NCBI GenBank assembly: GCA_016718315.1
Contig: JADKDV010000009.1
Coordinates: forward strand, 1-64,000
Direction of reading: 5' to 3'
Origin: Candidatus Obscuribacter sp.
GTDB taxonomy: Bacteria > Cyanobacteriota > Vampirovibrionia > Obscuribacterales > Obscuribacteraceae
Length of the DNA: 64,000 bases
Under the pieces are notes generated by a model. The model did no database searches and was not told the DNA's origin. It saw nothing but the letters and a program-made list of their open reading frames with translations. Position 1 is the first letter of the stretch. Each line of letters starts with the position of its first letter. Below, one piece after another: positions 20,506-29,839 of the stretch. Both the position numbers and the translations under genes were made by a program.

Positions 20506-21330
20506 TTAGGCTTCGCTGTCGCCACTGGCGTCAGGAGCATCGGCGATTTCAGCTGGAGATACTGCGGCTGGGGCAGCAGCGCCAACTGAAGCCATCTGAG
20601 GCTCTGGCTCTTTCCATTCGGCTTTGCTCTCTGGTTGAGCATGTACCTGGCCTTGTTTGCCTTCCAAGATGGAATCAGCAATCTTGCCGGTAATCAGCTT
20701 GATTGAACGGATTGAGTCGTCGTTGCCGGGGATGACATAGTCGATGCCATCGGGATCGCAGTTGGTATCGATGATACCGACTGTGGAGATGCCGATTTTT
20801 TTGGCTTCGGATACGGCGATAAGTTCACGCTTTTGATCGATGATGAAGAGCATGTCTGGTTTGCCGCGCATCATTTTGATGCCGCCCAGGGTCTTTTCGA
20901 GCTTGTCCATTTCACGGTTGATCATGGACTGTTCTTTTTTACCGCGACGATAAAGATCGCCACTGTCTCTCATCTCTTCGAGTTCTTTGAGGCGGTTGAT
21001 ACGCAAGCGGATGGTCTCAAAGTTTGTGAGCATGCCACCCAGCCAACGGCGGTTGACATAAAAAGCGCCACAGCGCTTCGCTTCTTCTTCGACGATTTCG
21101 CTAGCTTGCTTCTTTGTGCCTACGAAAATAATGTTTTTCTTTTCGGAAGCGGCTTTGCGGACGTATTCACAGGCTTTATCGAGAGCGCGAGTGGTTTGCT
21201 CGAGGTCGATAATGTAAATGCCGTTTCTTTCACCATAGATGTAAGGTCTCATCTTGGGATTCCAGCGACGTGTCTGGTGTCCGAAGTGGACGCCTGCTTC
21301 CAAAAGCTGTCTCATTGTTGCTACTGGCAA
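20506..21330 (-). CDS. rpsB: 30S ribosomal protein S2
   Basis: Structural protein of the small subunit. It starts at TTG 21,330 (MPVATMRQLLEAGVHFGHQT), supported by an AAGGAG nine bases upstream. Family motifs: HQTRRWNPKMRPYIYGERNG, IIFVGTKKQASEIVEEEAKR, RWLGGMLTNFETI and DTNCDPDGIDYVIPGNDDSI. At 274 residues it has a short Ala/Pro/Glu-rich C-terminal extension beyond the fold. It heads the rpsB-tsf-pyrH-frr-glmS group. Confidence 0.97.
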   Translation of the reverse strand: MPVATMRQLLEAGVHFGHQTRRWNPKMRPYIYGERNGIYIIDLEQTTRALDKACEYVRKAASEKKNIIFVGTKKQASEIVEEEAKRCGAFYVNRRWLGGMLTNFETIRLRINRLKELEEMRDSGDLYRRGKKEQSMINREMDKLEKTLGGIKMMRGKPDMLFIIDQKRELIAVSEAKKIGISTVGIIDTNCDPDGIDYVIPGNDDSIRSIKLITGKIADSILEGKQGQVHAQPESKAEWKEPEPQMASVGAAAPAAVSPAEIADAPDASGDSEA

Positions 21331-21710
21331 GGCTTAGTACTCCTTTGAATTGTATGTGAGCCGGTAGGTATGTCGGAAAGTGCAAAAAACGCAACAGTAG
21401 TTAACTGCTCGAGCCTTCCGTGGGCTCAAGAGTGCGCTTAAGTAGTCCAAAGTATCACTATTTGGTATGCAAGAGCAATTTAAGAGGCTCCCCGCCATCA
21501 CGACTCTTAATAAAGAGCCAGGGCTGGAGATTGGCTGCCCCTTTACTACTTAATTTAGAAAACAGGCGCTAGTTGAGGGTTTTGCCCTCTTTTTTGAGCT
21601 TACTGAAGGCTTCAAATCGCCTATTTGTGGACACTTTGGCGTAAAGTCGTTATAATATTACAACGTAAACTTTTGCTAATGGATGCTAACGGTTTATCTA
21701 AGAGGCTCAG
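21331..21710. other. Intergenic region between divergent rpsB and the HNH-priA operon
   Basis: No gene seen. Left to right it holds the rpsB ribosome site (AAGGAG on the minus strand), a short inverted repeat GAGC..GCTC near 21,412-21,426, and GAGGG-TTTTG-CCCTC followed by six T near 21,570-21,596 that could act as a plus-strand terminator or leader hairpin. The plus-strand promoter that drives the HNH gene is at the right. No clear minus-strand promoter for rpsB could be picked with confidence. Confidence 0.5.
21628..21656 (+). promoter_or_regulatory. Sigma-70-type promoter of the HNH-priA-waaA-lpxK operon
   Basis: TGGACA (21628-21633) and a perfect TATAAT (21651-21656) are separated by exactly 17 bases, about 55 bases before the first start codon of a five-gene plus-strand run. 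This is the clearest promoter seen in the window. Confidence 0.7.
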
Positions 21711-22205
21711 ATGTCTAAAGTATTGGTACTCAACGCTTCATACGAGCCTCTCAATATTTGCACCTGGCGTCGCGCTGTTGTCCTTCTGATGAAGGGCAAA
21801 GCTGAGCAAATAGAGCACAACGGTAAGTTTATCTACACAGATACGCCGCTACCTACGGTCATCCGTTTGCGCTCTTATGTCAAGATTCCATACAAAGAGA
21901 TTAGTCTCTCACGGCGCAATATCCTGCACCGTGACAATTACATCTGCCAGTATTGCGGCGATAAGAGACATGATTTGACTATCGATCACATTATTCCGCG
22001 TTCGCGCGGAGGGCTCGATGCCTGGGATAATGTGGCAGCAGCTTGCCTCAAATGTAATGTCAAAAAAGGCGACAGGACACCCAAAGAGGCTGGTATGCCG
22101 CTTCATACAACTCCTCGCAGGCCCATGTCCCATGTTGTATTTGAGATTTCCAAGCATAGTGTTTCCGGCAATTACAACTGGAAAAAATATGTCATTGGTG
22201 CCTGA
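21711..22205 (+). CDS. HNH endonuclease family protein
   Basis: A 164-residue protein of the short HNH family that is nearly universal in Cyanobacteria and common elsewhere. The N-terminal part (MSKVLVLNASYEPLNICTWR, AVVLLMKGKAE) is typical. The zinc/HNH part has YICQYCGDKRHDLTIDHIIP and RSRGGLDAWDNVAAACLKCN, giving the Cys pairs around DH. Cellular function is not established; nuclease activity is inferred from the fold. First gene of an operon with priA and LPS genes; priA starts 17 bases downstream. Confidence 0.85.
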   Translation: MSKVLVLNASYEPLNICTWRRAVVLLMKGKAEQIEHNGKFIYTDTPLPTVIRLRSYVKIPYKEISLSRRNILHRDNYICQYCGDKRHDLTIDHIIPRSRGGLDAWDNVAAACLKCNVKKGDRTPKEAGMPLHTTPRRPMSHVVFEISKHSVSGNYNWKKYVIGA

Positions 22206-22222
22206 GCACCGCTTTTAAAGAC

Positions 22223-24959
22223 ATGACTAGGCTTTATGGGCAGGTAATCCTGGATATACAGGTGCAGGGTCTAAAAGACCGTCTCTTTACCTATGCCATA
22301 CCAGAACATTGTGCAGATCTAGCTTTTGTCGGCGCTCAGGTGCTTGTGCCTTTTGGTCCGCGCCAGCTTGTTAGCGGCTATTTAGTCTCCTTAAGTGAGG
22401 CCAGCCCTCAGGATTTTGCTTTTACTATCCGCGAAATCCAGGAAGTAGTCGACCCGGTACCACTCTTTGACGAGCAGTACATCGAGTTTTTGGGTTATGT
22501 CGCTAAACGTTATTGTGCCTCGCTACAAGATGTAATTGCTGCTGCCATACCGTCATGTTTGGTTGGCAAAGTTAAACGCATGGTCCGGCTCAAGTCTGCT
22601 AAACAAGCCAGTCCCCTCCCTGGAGAGAGTGGGGTGGGCGCGGGCAGTATTGCCGATCAATCAAATCGATTTATGCAAGAAGAAGCACTAGCTCAAAGCA
22701 CCGCCCATAAAGGCGGACAGTTGCATCTAGTAAATGTGGCCGCTTTACAGGAGCAAGACGTAAGCCAGAAGCTCCTTTTAAAAGAGCTGGAAAGCTCTGC
22801 TAAAGGCTCTCTCAATATCACTATATTGCGTCAACGTTTTGAAAAGGCAGGCAAGTTTAATAAGCCCAAGCTCAATGCTTCGCACTTCCAAAAGGCGCTA
22901 AAGGCGCTCTGTCAGGCGCAATTGGTAGAGATAACCGAAGAAGAAGACGGTGCCACCAAAATGCGTACAGTGGCACTTTTAACTAGAGGTGAAGTAGCAC
23001 CAGAGACGGCCAGGCAAAAATCTATAGCTGCTTATGTGGAGGAGCTCAGTGAGCCAATCTCTATACCGGATTTGATTGAAGCCACTAAAGCCAGTCGCTC
23101 CACTATCGACAAGATGGTCAAGGCTAATCAGTTGACTTTGATTGATACCGAGGTAGTGCGTGAGAGTCTCGGTAATCTGCCCCAGGCTCTAATCGACAAG
23201 CACCGTACACCGCCGCCTCTGACAGCTGAGCAAAGTGAAGTCTTTGCTGTTTTATCTAGAGAACTCAAGGAAACAAAACGACCTGGTGATATTGCCGGCG
23301 ATGGCAGTGTTGTACCAGTGGATAGTGAAGTGGTTAAACCCTGGCTTTTGCACGGTGTAACCGGCTCCGGTAAGACCGAAGTATATTTGAGGCTGATTAC
23401 GCAATGTCTTGAGAGTGGTCGTACTACCCTCTTTTTGGTGCCCGAAATCTCTCTTACGCCTCAGCTAGCTGGACGGCTTAAGGCGCGCTTTGGCTCGCTG
23501 GTATCTGTGTGGCATAGTGCCATTAGCCCTGGTGAGCGCTACGATACATGGCGGCGACTGCGGTCTGGCGAGGTCAAAGTTTTGCTGGGGGCGAGGTCGG
23601 CTGTGCTAGCTAATATGCCAGATCTCGGACTGATTGTGCTCGATGAGGAGCACGACGGCAGCTACAAACAATCTACTCCGGCTCCTCGCTACAATGCCCG
23701 CGACCTGGCCCTCGAAAAAGCTAGACGCACAGGCGCTCTGGTCTTACTGGGCAGTGCTACTCCTGACTTGACTAGCTATGAGCGGGCTTTGCGCCAGGAC
23801 CGTCTACTTGTGATGAAAAACCGTGTGTTTATGCAGGTTATGCCCGAAGTAAAAGTGGTCGATATGCGCAAAGCATTTGCCCACGATGGCAAAAGTGTCT
23901 TTAGTGAAGAGTTAAAAAAACTACTTGCCGATAGACTGGCCAAAGGCGAGCAGGTGGTGCTCTTAATCAACCGTCGCGGTTTTGCCAATCATGTCTTTTG
24001 TCAGGGCTGTGGTCATGTCAGCAATTGCAAAAATTGCAGTGTTTCTCTAGTACTGCACTCATTTAAAAAAGCCAGACGAGCTGACGTATCGGAAGAAGAC
24101 TATGACGATGCTCCGCTTTTGCAGGCGGGCGGTTATCTGGCTTGCCATCACTGCGGCTTTAGGCAGCCACTGCGCGATATATGCTCAGAGTGTGATGGAC
24201 CTTTTTTAAAAGTATCAGGTATTGGTACACAAAAGGTGGAGTTGGAGGTGCTCAAGTTGCACCCAACCGCTCGGGTGGTGCGCCTTGACTCCGATGTTGC
24301 CAAACGCAAAGGTGCCTACGAAGAAGTCTTAGCTCAGTTTAGCTCTGGCAACGCCGATGTACTGATAGGCACACAGATGGTAGCCAAAGGTCTCGATATC
24401 CCCAGGGTTACACTCGTTGGTGTGCTTTCGGCCGATAGTGCCTTTAATCTGCCCGACTACCGCTCCACTGAGCGGGGCTTCCAATTGCTTACCCAGGTGG
24501 CGGGGAGGGCCGGTCGGGGTGAGCATCCAGGTGCTGTGGTATTGCAGACCTATACACCGGAGCTGCCGGCATTGCGGCTTGCCAGCGAGCACAATTACCA
24601 GGCATTTTATGCCCCCGGAGATAGAGAGTCGGAGGGTCTTTGACTATCCACCTTATTGTAGTCTCATCCGTCTTGTGGTCTCGGGTGAAGACCTGGTCCT
24701 GGTGGAGTCTATCGCCGAGCTGGTGGCTGAGGAGCTAAGTCATCTGCTTGAGGACGAAGCCGAAGAAAACGAGGTAAAGATACTGGGACCAGCACCCTGT
24801 ATCATCGAACGTATCAAAGGTCGGTTTAGGTTTCACCTCATTATTAAAAACAAAGGTGGCGACAGGCTCCAGGATTTGATCATTGATTACCTCAAGGGTA
24901 GGCACTTTGCTGCCCCTGTCAATCTGGCTGTAGATGTGGATGCGCTCGATCTGGTGTAA
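22223..24959 (+). CDS. priA: Primosomal replication protein N' (PriA helicase), single frameshift near the end
   Basis: 3'-to-5' DNA helicase that restarts stalled forks. The N-terminal DNA-binding domain starts RLYGQVILDIQVQGLKDRLF. A long middle insertion (about residues 130-330) precedes the helicase. Walker A is GVTGSGKTEVYLR, Walker B is VLDEEHDGSYKQ, and GSATPDLTSYERA follows. The zinc-binding region has CQGCGHVSNCKNCS and CHHCGFRQPLRDICSEC, then GTQMVAKGLDIPRVTLVGVL. The frame closes at 24,643, while the rest of the C-terminal domain (EIESRRVFDYPPYCSLIRL) lies in another frame ending at 24,959. One extra C in the C5 run at 24,612-24,616 explains this and restores FYAPEIESRRVFDYPP. A sequencing error is the simplest reading. 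The next gene follows 18 bases later. Confidence 0.9.
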
Positions 24960-24977
24960 AATCTATTTTTACGCATA

Positions 24978-26333
24978 ATGGTCAGTGCCTTGTCATCTAA
25001 GTCGACATCCGTTTATTACGTCTTTTTTGGACTGTTGCTCATCCTGGTCTCTCCTTTGCTTTTGTTTAAAAAAAAGGCACGGGCAGGTTTGAGCCAAAAG
25101 CTCGGCATTATCCCAGACGATATCAAAGCCAAAAGCAATAGCCTCAAGGGTTGTGTCTGGTTTCATGCTGTTTCGGTGGGCGAATTTAACGCTGTATTGC
25201 CGCTCCTCAAAAAATTCAAGGCGCTCCACCCGCAGTATCAGCTAGTGGTCTCTACCACGACTGGCACTGGTCAAGCTCTGGCCCAAGAAAAAGCCAGTGA
25301 TCTCGCTACTGTTATATATTTTCCCTATGATTTGCCTTTTGCTACTTTGAGCTGGCTAAAAACACTCTCGCCAAAACTGGTTGCTATAGCTGAGACCGAA
25401 ATTTGGCCTGGCTTTACCCATGAGTGCAAAGAGCGTGGTATCGGACTTGTGGTGGTCAATGGGCGTATCTCTCCTAAATCATTTAAGGGATACAAGAGAT
25501 TTAAAATGCTCTTTGGTCCTGTACTCAGGCGCTTTGATGTTATTGGCGTGCAGACAGTCGAAGAAGCCAAACGCTACCAGGCTGTTGGCGGCGATGTTAA
25601 GGTAGAAGTGCTGGGTAATCTCAAGTTTGATGGACTAAAGCCAGTCTCAGCTGAGCGCAAGCAAGAACTAGCCGCGACTATTAATCTCGATATAAACAGC
25701 ACAAAAGTAATAGTGGCAGGCTCCACCCACGAAGGTGAAGAATCAGCACTCTTAAATAGTCTCAAACAAATTACCGATGCCAATGTGCGTCTTATACTGG
25801 TGCCCCGTCACCCTGAGCGTTTTGAGCATGTCGCCAAAATGATTGGTGAGGCTGGCTTTGTTGTTAAACGCTTTAGCAAGCAAGAAAAATTTAGCGATAT
25901 TGCCCCAGCTGATGCCCTGGCAAATGGCAAACGTGAAGTCTATTTGCTCGATGTAATAGGTAAGCTTTTTGACTTTTACAGTCTTGCTACAGTCGCTTTT
26001 GTGGGTGGCACAATCGCCCCAATCGGTGGTCACTCCATCATGGAGCCCTATGCTTATAGTGTGCCTGTGGTAGTCGGTCCCCACATCGAAAAAACGAGAG
26101 ATGTGGCCTCTGCTCTGACCGAGCTCGATGCACTGACTATGGTGGCTGACGGAGCGGCACTGCCGGCAGCACTTATTGAGTTACTCGCCGATAGTGCGTT
26201 GCGTGTGAGCCGCGGCCAAAAGGGTAATCAACTATTGCTGGATAGTCAGGGTGCGGTGGATAAAGCTATTAAGCTACTAGAGGGTCAGCTGGCTAGCCTG
26301 CCAGCCCAAAAGCAATCGATTACCAGGGTCTAG
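24978..26333 (+). CDS. waaA: 3-deoxy-D-manno-octulosonic acid (Kdo) transferase
   Basis: Adds Kdo from CMP-Kdo to the lipid A precursor at the inner membrane. An N-terminal membrane segment (YYVFFGLLLILVSPLLLFKK) anchors the GT30 domain. Family motifs: WFHAVSVGEFNAVLPLLK, STTTGTGQALAQE, LVAIAETEIWPG, NGRISPKSFKGYKRF, AGSTHEGEE, RHPERFEHV and GGTIAPIGGHSIMEPYAY. At 451 residues the length is normal. Together with lpxK immediately downstream it shows that this organism makes lipid A and has a true outer membrane. Confidence 0.92.
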   Translation: MVSALSSKSTSVYYVFFGLLLILVSPLLLFKKKARAGLSQKLGIIPDDIKAKSNSLKGCVWFHAVSVGEFNAVLPLLKKFKALHPQYQLVVSTTTGTGQALAQEKASDLATVIYFPYDLPFATLSWLKTLSPKLVAIAETEIWPGFTHECKERGIGLVVVNGRISPKSFKGYKRFKMLFGPVLRRFDVIGVQTVEEAKRYQAVGGDVKVEVLGNLKFDGLKPVSAERKQELAATINLDINSTKVIVAGSTHEGEESALLNSLKQITDANVRLILVPRHPERFEHVAKMIGEAGFVVKRFSKQEKFSDIAPADALANGKREVYLLDVIGKLFDFYSLATVAFVGGTIAPIGGHSIMEPYAYSVPVVVGPHIEKTRDVASALTELDALTMVADGAALPAALIELLADSALRVSRGQKGNQLLLDSQGAVDKAIKLLEGQLASLPAQKQSITRV

Positions 26334-26340
26334 TGTATAA

Positions 26341-27402
26341 ATGAAGCTTTTGACTCCCTTATCCCTGGTCTATGGAGCTGGTGCCTATCTGCGCATACTG
26401 GGCTATCAGACCGGCTTAAATAAGAGACTTAAGGCTGACGCTCGTGTAATTAGTATCGGCAATCTCACGGTTGGTGGTACTGGCAAAACGCCTGTTGTGA
26501 TAGATACAGCGCGCAGGTTGGTCAGTCAGGGCAAAAAGGTGGCTGTCTTATCGCGCGGCTATGGTCGCAAAAGCAAGGATGATATCCTCGTTGTCTCAAA
26601 AGGCGCAGGTCCAGTAGTATCTAGCGAGGACTCCGGCGATGAGCCCTATCAAATTGCTCAATCAGTGCCTGGACTTATAGTTATAGTCGGTGCCCGGAGA
26701 GTCGATACTCAGGCTGTGGCTATCAAACAATTTGGTGCTGAGGTGCTCATCCTGGATGATGGCTTCCAGCATCTACCACTTTTGCGTGATACCGATGTGG
26801 TGCTCTGGGATTATAACGACGATATAGTTAGCCAGTCACTGGTACCAGCAGGTCGTTTGCGAGAGCCGATGGCAGCTCTTACTCGCGCTACCCATATAGT
26901 CATAAGCAAGTTGCCGCAAGATTTGCCCGATAGTGACTATCAGTCTCTATGTGCCAGACTGAGAGCCTATGCTCCCGATGCTGTGCTCGATGGTTGTTCT
27001 TTTGTGCCACTGGATCTGGTGCCTCTCAAAGAGCTGCCACTGTCTGCTTCGGCTAGTGTTTTTCCGATTGCTGATTTTGCCAGGGCTAAGGTCCTTGCTT
27101 TGAGTGGCATTGCCAGACCGGAAGTCTTTATTGCTCAACTTAAACAAAATAATCTGGATGTAGTGGATGCTATTAGTTTTGGTGATCATCACTGGTTTAG
27201 CGATAGTGATCTTAAGAGTATCGAGGATAAATTTAAAAGCGCCCAGGTCGACTTTATCATCACTACTCAAAAGGATATGACCCGCCTGAGTAGCGCATTG
27301 CTTGCTGGCAAAATCAAAGATGCGCTGGCAAGTAAAATTTTTGCTGTCAGATTGCATGCAGTATGGCGCTCTGGTAGCCCTTCTTATCTTGGGGCACAGT
27401 GA
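26341..27402 (+). CDS. lpxK: Tetraacyldisaccharide 4'-kinase
   Basis: Phosphorylates the 4' position of the lipid A disaccharide. The P-loop is GNLTVGGTGKTPVVIDTARR, followed by AVLSRGYGRKSKDD, GDEPYQIAQSVPGLIVIVG, ILDDGFQHLPLLRDTDVVLW and PAGRLREPMAALTRA, all family hallmarks. The C-terminal part includes GIARPEVFIAQL and FGDHHWFSDSDL. At 353 residues it is the usual length. It starts seven bases after waaA, and its stop overlaps the next start by four bases, so the genes are translationally coupled. Confidence 0.93.
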   Translation: MKLLTPLSLVYGAGAYLRILGYQTGLNKRLKADARVISIGNLTVGGTGKTPVVIDTARRLVSQGKKVAVLSRGYGRKSKDDILVVSKGAGPVVSSEDSGDEPYQIAQSVPGLIVIVGARRVDTQAVAIKQFGAEVLILDDGFQHLPLLRDTDVVLWDYNDDIVSQSLVPAGRLREPMAALTRATHIVISKLPQDLPDSDYQSLCARLRAYAPDAVLDGCSFVPLDLVPLKELPLSASASVFPIADFARAKVLALSGIARPEVFIAQLKQNNLDVVDAISFGDHHWFSDSDLKSIEDKFKSAQVDFIITTQKDMTRLSSALLAGKIKDALASKIFAVRLHAVWRSGSPSYLGAQ

Positions 27403-28436
27403 TGGCTAAACCGCAGGCAAAAAACATTTTGGTGATTAGATATCGCTTTATTGGCGACACTATTTTGACTGTGCCATTTTTGCGTAATTTGAGATTGTCT
27501 TATCCTGATGCCAAAATCGATGTACTGGTTGGACCCAAAAGCGGTGAAGTGCTTGAGGGTTGCCCTTTTGTCGATGAGCTGATTACTTTTGATACCACGA
27601 GGTTTCATAAGTATGACAGCGGCGAGGGCAAGCCCAAGAGCTTTATGTCTTATGCTCTCTCATTGCGTAAGCGCCAGTATGATCTGGTATTTGTCCTCAA
27701 GCGCTCGCTGTCGGCGGCATTTTTAGCCTTTATGACAGGTGCTAAAAGACGAGTCGGCTATAAAGGTGATGGCCGCTTTTTGCTCACTGACTCAGTGGAC
27801 TGGCTAACTGACATACACGAAGTCGATAGCTTATTGTCGATACTGGAAGCAGTAGATATACCAGTTAAGGACCGTAGCTTAGCCAGTTTTGCCAGTGCCG
27901 CTGAAATTGACAGGGTCAATCAAATCGAGCCGGAGCTTGCCAAAAGTGGTGCCAAAGTTTTGATCCATGCTGCTGCTGCGCACCCGGACAAAATCTACCC
28001 ACTGCAAAGCTGGGCTACCCTGGTGCAAAAGCTGGTTAACGAACTCAATTTAACTCCTGTCTTTAGCGGCGATAAGCAGGATATTCCTTTATATGAGGAG
28101 CTAACTGCCTTGAGCGGCTGTCGGGCAATCAATATGGCTGGTCGTCTCAGTTTGAGAGAGAGTATGGCTCTTTATACGATGATGGACCTGGCTGTTTGTG
28201 TCGATAGCGGTCCGGCTCACCTGGCTGCCAGCGCTGGCACACCGACCATAGCTCTGTTTGGTCCGACTGACCCTGTGCGCTGGCGCCCTTATGGAGAGAG
28301 CCACCGGGCTGTCTATGACGAGACTTTGACTTGTAGACCCTGTCACTACAAAAAGACCTGTCTCAATCGCGAATGCCTTACAGCCCTGCCTGCTGAGCGT
28401 ATCTATAAAGAATGTCTGGCATTGCTCAAAAAATAG
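27399..28436 (+). CDS. Glycosyltransferase family 9 (heptosyltransferase-like)
   Basis: Probable ADP-heptose:LPS transferase acting on the LPS core in the cytoplasm. The N-terminal KNILVIRYRFIGDTILTVPF is the GT9 start, followed by GAKRRVGYKGDGR. The donor-site block is CVDSGPAHLAASAGTPTIAL followed by FGPTDPVRWRPYG, and a Cys cluster (CRPCHYKKTCLNRECL) follows as in WaaF/WaaC. The length is 345 residues. It overlaps lpxK by four bases. Whether it is WaaC, WaaF or WaaQ cannot be told from sequence alone, and no heptose synthesis genes are in view. Confidence 0.85.
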   Translation: MMAKPQAKNILVIRYRFIGDTILTVPFLRNLRLSYPDAKIDVLVGPKSGEVLEGCPFVDELITFDTTRFHKYDSGEGKPKSFMSYALSLRKRQYDLVFVLKRSLSAAFLAFMTGAKRRVGYKGDGRFLLTDSVDWLTDIHEVDSLLSILEAVDIPVKDRSLASFASAAEIDRVNQIEPELAKSGAKVLIHAAAAHPDKIYPLQSWATLVQKLVNELNLTPVFSGDKQDIPLYEELTALSGCRAINMAGRLSLRESMALYTMMDLAVCVDSGPAHLAASAGTPTIALFGPTDPVRWRPYGESHRAVYDETLTCRPCHYKKTCLNRECLTALPAERIYKECLALLKK

Positions 28437-28503
28437 GGTTGTTACGGTTAAAAACTCCGCTGTGAGTTAAAATATAGGCGTTGATACATATAGGTTGATT
28501 CTC

Positions 28504-29316
28504 TTGAAAAACGCAGCCGCTAAAGTACTGTTACTCTCATTGACTCTTGCATTGGCAAACTTTGCTCCCGGGCAAAATGCCTTTGCCAAAGAAAAAGACA
28601 TTGAGCGCAAGCCGACCAGTAAACATTACCCAGCTCCCACTATCGAAGGGCTCTCAAGCATGAAGCCCAAGCAGAGAGTGGCGCTCAAGTTTCCTATATA
28701 CGATCAAGGTGGGTCTTATTGGTACTCCCACAAGCAATACGAAAAGGCACGCCAGTACTGGATGACTGCTTTGCGCTATGCCGAGCAAGAAGTGCCACCA
28801 GAGAGAGCTCGTGGTTTGTCATCCGAGACAGAATCTGCAGTAGTCTCGCTTATTGATCACTTGATGTATTTTATCCGTGATGTGCACTATGTGCCCGGTT
28901 ATTATTCTACTCAGGCTGCCAGTCCTCAGGACAGGCCTAGAGGAGAGACCACAAACTTTCAAGATCCAGATCCACGCAAAGTAATGCTGCACAATTTGCA
29001 GGGTCAAATGCGCGGCTTTGCCGAGGATCAGCGCTGGTGGGAGCGTATCAAAAACTTTGCCAGACGCACATTGGGAGAAGGCCACAGAAGCATGTATCAC
29101 TGGACTCAAGTGATGGAGCAAGCGGACTTCCACTACAAAGTAATAAATACCAGAGGCGCTATCCAAGATTTGGAGAGACAGCTCAATGTTAAAACAGCCG
29201 AATCTGGTATGAACTTTGGTGGTGGCACTAGCAGTAACACGACTGGTACTACCGGTACTGGTGGCACTAATAACAATCCAGTCAAACGTGGCGAAGTAGA
29301 AAACCCCTGGCCCTAA
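28504..29316 (+). CDS. Secreted hypothetical protein with TPR-like helix
   Basis: TTG 28,504 is preferred over the in-frame TTG at 28,495 because the AGG of a weak ribosome site then lies nine bases away. The N-terminus (KVLLLSLTLALANFAPGQNAFA) is a signal peptide. The mature part contains HKQYEKARQYWMTALRYAEQ, which looks like one TPR helix pair, then a mixed region and a Gly/Thr/Asn-rich low-complexity stretch near the end. The family is not recognised. It lies behind the LPS operon with about 60 bases between, and an unknown plus-strand gene follows. Confidence 0.6.
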   Translation: MKNAAAKVLLLSLTLALANFAPGQNAFAKEKDIERKPTSKHYPAPTIEGLSSMKPKQRVALKFPIYDQGGSYWYSHKQYEKARQYWMTALRYAEQEVPPERARGLSSETESAVVSLIDHLMYFIRDVHYVPGYYSTQAASPQDRPRGETTNFQDPDPRKVMLHNLQGQMRGFAEDQRWWERIKNFARRTLGEGHRSMYHWTQVMEQADFHYKVINTRGAIQDLERQLNVKTAESGMNFGGGTSSNTTGTTGTGGTNNNPVKRGEVENPWP

Positions 29317-29395
29317 GGCACTGCAAAGTAATCCATTTAATGCCAATTTAATGGGCTTGATCTTAGGATTGGTGTACTTCACCAGTAGGTTTACT

Positions 29396-29836
29396 ATGGA
29401 AAAGTTTAAGGCTCAGCCTCACAATAGAGAGGATGTTAGTACTGACGCGCAAAATATTGCGTTGCATGCTCAAAGAGCGATTTCAGATGGTTCGCATAAA
29501 GCTTCGCAGGGCTTGTTAGAGCAAGTGCATCAAATCTCGCAAAAGGGTCCGGAACATCTAAACAGTGTCTTCAGGCAAGTGGAAAAAGATAGCGGACGCA
29601 TGAATATGTTGCCGCGCGCCCAGGTTGATGGGGATGGATCGATAAATTTTACGGCACCAAGAGTCAGTCAGGTTTTGGGGCTAAACTACAGAGAAGTATC
29701 GGTGCAATCAGTTGGTGGCAAGACGTATGTTAATGGCGACGTTGATAGAAACCCACTCATGGCATTGGGACGTTCTGCTGTTAATTCGGCAACCAACTCG
29801 GTGGGTAGACCTTACACTCGGATGCTGACTAAATAG
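29396..29836 (+). CDS. Hypothetical protein
   Basis: A 146-residue frame from ATG 29,396 (MEKFKAQPHNREDVSTDAQN). An in-frame ATG 45 bases upstream would add MGLILGLVYFTSRFT, a short hydrophobic start, so a membrane-anchored form is possible. The middle is Gln/His-rich and helical (AQRAISDGSHKASQGLLEQV), and the end has Gly/Asn-rich segments. No family is recognised. It is convergent with the phosphatidyltransferase gene, with only three bases between the two stops. Confidence 0.5.
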   Translation: MEKFKAQPHNREDVSTDAQNIALHAQRAISDGSHKASQGLLEQVHQISQKGPEHLNSVFRQVEKDSGRMNMLPRAQVDGDGSINFTAPRVSQVLGLNYREVSVQSVGGKTYVNGDVDRNPLMALGRSAVNSATNSVGRPYTRMLTK

Positions 29837-29839
29837 CAG

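Noticed and set aside
20833..21348. 171-residue plus-strand frame
   Set aside because: Antisense shadow of rpsB, which has complete family motifs.
24605..24643. Programmed ribosomal frameshift in priA
   Set aside because: No slippery heptamer, and PriA needs its C-terminal domain; a homopolymer error is simpler.
28819..29382. 187-residue minus-strand frame
   Set aside because: Overlaps the secreted TPR-like gene, and its composition lacks domain or export features.
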